Shown here piece by piece: positions 13,356 through 14,619 of a stretch of DNA of 14,619 bases. Numbering within the stretch: position 1 is the stretch's first letter; every line of letters starts with the position of its first letter. The DNA lies in the NCBI GenBank assembly GCA_009699615.1, contig WLNV01000018.1, forward strand, positions 1 through 14,619. Reading direction: 5' to 3'. Made by a program: the position numbers and the translations under genes. Source of the DNA: Actinomycetota bacterium (GTDB lineage Bacteria > Actinomycetota > Thermoleophilia > Solirubrobacterales > Solirubrobacteraceae). The notes below the pieces were generated by a model, which was not told where the DNA came from, did not search any database, and worked only from the letters and a program-made list of their open reading frames with translations.

Positions 13356-13371
13356 CTCAGGTATACCTGAG
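13356..13371. promoter_or_regulatory. Perfect 16-bp palindrome, candidate operator of the crotonase gene
   Basis: CTCAGGTATACCTGAG is identical to its reverse complement over all 16 bases. It occupies most of the 28-nt gap between the ABC ATPase stop and the crotonase ATG, beginning 3 nt before the ATG on the minus strand. A TATACC hexamer inside it (13365-13360) is 7 nt from the start codon and may be the -10 box. A dimeric repressor bound here would block the promoter. As RNA it could form a 6-bp hairpin, but no T-tract follows. Confidence 0.5.
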
Positions 13372-13380
13372 TGCCTGGCG

Positions 13381-14151
13381 CTAAGCAGTCGTGGCGCCGA
13401 CGTTAAGCGCCGTCAGCAGCTCGTGCTCGAGCGCTGCAACCTGCGGGTCGGCCAGTGTTTCGATTGTGCGCGGGCGCGGCAGTGGGATCTCAAGCTCCAG
13501 CCGTACCGTTGCCGGGCGCGGGCCGAGCACGTAGACGCGGTCCGAGAGCAGCACCGCTTCGCGCACGTCGTGGGTAATCAGGACGACCGTCCAGCGCTCG
13601 CGCTCCCAGATTTGCTCAAGCCATAGCTGCAGGTCGGTGCGGGTTAGAGCGTCGAGCGCGCCGAACGGCTCATCGAGCAGCAGGACGTCGTGGCCCTGCG
13701 CAACGGTGCGGGCAAGCGCGGCGCGCTGGCGCATCCCGCCGGAGAGCTGGAACGGGCGCGCGTCAGCGAACTCTTCGAGGCCGAAGGTTGGGAGCAGCGC
13801 AAGCGCCCGCGCGCGGGCCTCGCTGCGCGAGCAGCCGGCAGCAACCTCAGCGCCCAGTGCAACGTTTCCGAGCACAGTGCGCCAGGGGAAGAGAACGTCG
13901 TCCTGCGGCATCCATGCGAACGGCTGACGCCCGGCGACCAGCGGCTCGCCATCGGCCAGCAGCGTTCCTGCGTCGGCCGGTTCGATCCCCGTGAGCAGCG
14001 AGAAGAGCGTCGACTTGCCGCAGCCACTCGGGCCGAGAATCGAAACAAACTCGCCCGGCTGAACGCTGAGTGAAATCTCGTCCAGCACCTCCAGCTTGCC
14101 TTCTCGCCCATTGAAGCTCTTGCTTACTCCTTCAAGCTCAATCCGCGTCAT
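13381..14151 (-). CDS. NitT/TauT-type ABC transporter ATP-binding protein
   Basis: 256 residues from ATG 14151 (MTRIELEGVSKSF). Longer in-frame readings run into the permease gene. All ATPase motifs are present: Walker A GPSGCGKST (40-48), Q-loop MPQDDVLFPWRT (81-92), signature LSGGMRQRAALART (136-149), Walker B VLLLDEPFGALD (156-167), and H-loop THDVREA with H194. The family pattern is that of SsuB/TauB/ThiZ-like importers for small organic anions or thiamine precursors; the QDDVLFPWRTVLGNVALG stretch is reminiscent of the thiamine-precursor group, but this is only suggestive. Its start overlaps the permease stop (ATGA), indicating translational coupling. The crotonase follows after 28 nt. 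Confidence 0.95.
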   Translation of the reverse strand: MTRIELEGVSKSFNGREGKLEVLDEISLSVQPGEFVSILGPSGCGKSTLFSLLTGIEPADAGTLLADGEPLVAGRQPFAWMPQDDVLFPWRTVLGNVALGAEVAAGCSRSEARARALALLPTFGLEEFADARPFQLSGGMRQRAALARTVAQGHDVLLLDEPFGALDALTRTDLQLWLEQIWERERWTVVLITHDVREAVLLSDRVYVLGPRPATVRLELEIPLPRPRTIETLADPQVAALEHELLTALNVGATTA

Positions 14152-14619
14152 GACGGCCGCTCCCTTGACTGCGCGTACCAAGGCATCACGAGCCGCTGCA
14201 GCGCGAAGGTGAGCGCGTAGAGCGCCAGCGTCAGAAGCGCGCAGAGGACGACAGCGGCGAGCACCAGATCGGTTCGGAATGAGTTCTTCGCCGATTGCAT
14301 GTAGATCCCAAGCCCCAGCTCGGCGCCGGCGTACTCGGCAAAGATCGCCGCCACAACCGCGTAGGTAACTGAGATCCGTAGCCCGGTGAAGAAGCTCGGC
14401 AGCGCCGACGGCAAGCGAACGAGCCGCCATGTCTTCCACCAGCCAGCGCCCATCGTCTCCATCAAGGTCATCGCGTCACGCGCTGTCGATGCGTAGCCCT
14501 CGAGCAGGCCGACCAGCAAGGGAAAGAAGGTGACGAGCGCGACGAGCAGGATCTTCGGCGTAAGCCCAAAGCCAAACCAGATCACGACCAGCGGCGCGAG
14601 CACGATGATCGGCAGCGTC
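14148..14619 (-). CDS. NitT/TauT-type ABC transporter permease (5' end beyond window)
   Basis: The C-terminal 156 residues of a permease open at the right edge. In-frame sequence continues upstream of the internal GTG at 14603 (TLPIIVLAPLVVIWFGFGL), which matches the P..LAPL..IWFG.G segment of SsuC/TauC/ThiX-like proteins, so that GTG is not the start. The EAA loop that contacts the ATPase is visible as METMGAGWWKTWRLVRLPSALPSFFTGLRIS. It is followed by EYAGAELGLGIYMQSAKNSF and two terminal helices. The stop overlaps the ATPase start by 4 nt (ATGA). A periplasmic substrate-binding protein is expected just beyond the window; the substrate is unknown. Confidence 0.92.
   Translation of the reverse strand, partial: TLPIIVLAPLVVIWFGFGLTPKILLVALVTFFPLLVGLLEGYASTARDAMTLMETMGAGWWKTWRLVRLPSALPSFFTGLRISVTYAVVAAIFAEYAGAELGLGIYMQSAKNSFRTDLVLAAVVLCALLTLALYALTFALQRLVMPWYAQSRERPS

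Overview
The window is high-GC, gene-dense and almost free of non-coding space. It reads as chromosomal DNA of an actinobacterium. My best guess is class Thermoleophilia (Solirubrobacterales-like), inferred from three things: a secreted RTX-like protein ending in a two-cysteine module, a DsbA-like/VKOR disulfide pair, and frequent TANNNT -10 boxes about 6 nt before the start codon, which suggests leaderless mRNAs. This is pattern recognition, not a database result. There is no transposase, integrase, CRISPR array, phage gene or toxin-antitoxin pair.

Layout, left to right. (1) 1-848, minus: a DsbA-family thioredoxin-fold protein followed 7 nt later by the start of a VKOR-type membrane protein cut off by the left edge, together an envelope disulfide-forming unit. 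(2) 925-1392, plus: a DUF427 protein. (3) 1417-3094, minus: a two-gene KhtTU-like cation/proton antiporter operon (TrkA-C regulatory subunit, then CPA2 membrane subunit), with tRNA-Asp(GTC) upstream. (4) 3332-3982, plus: a secreted RTX-like calcium-binding protein closed by a strong hairpin. (5) 4077-5477, plus: a cytochrome P450 whose stop codon interlocks with that of a convergent DUF2752 membrane protein. (6) 5474-8696, minus: DUF2752, a proline-rich DUF4190-like two-helix protein, a multi-helix membrane protein, and a stand-alone TrpB2-type PLP enzyme. (7) 8777-10211, plus: a CAT-anticodon tRNA, three 11-bp direct repeats, and a secreted SUMF1/FGE-fold protein lacking the catalytic cysteines. 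(8) 10278-12013: a LysR regulator convergent with a secreted VOC/glyoxalase-like protein, again sharing a CTAG stop. (9) 12093-12541, plus: tRNA-Val(TAC) and a DUF1330 protein. (10) 12561-14619, minus: a crotonase preceded by a perfect 16-bp palindrome, then the ATPase and partial permease of a NitT/TauT-type ABC importer.

Most units are small housekeeping, envelope or accessory modules. I see no complete new multi-gene system. The observations most worth following are the regulatory structures (the 11-bp repeats at 8873-8899, the palindrome at 13356-13371 and the recurrent leaderless start geometry) and the atypical proteins (cysteine-less secreted SUMF1 protein, P450 with a shortened J region, secreted VOC-like protein, and DUF2752 with no normal start codon at its apparent N-terminus). 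No stretch longer than 300 bases lacks a gene.
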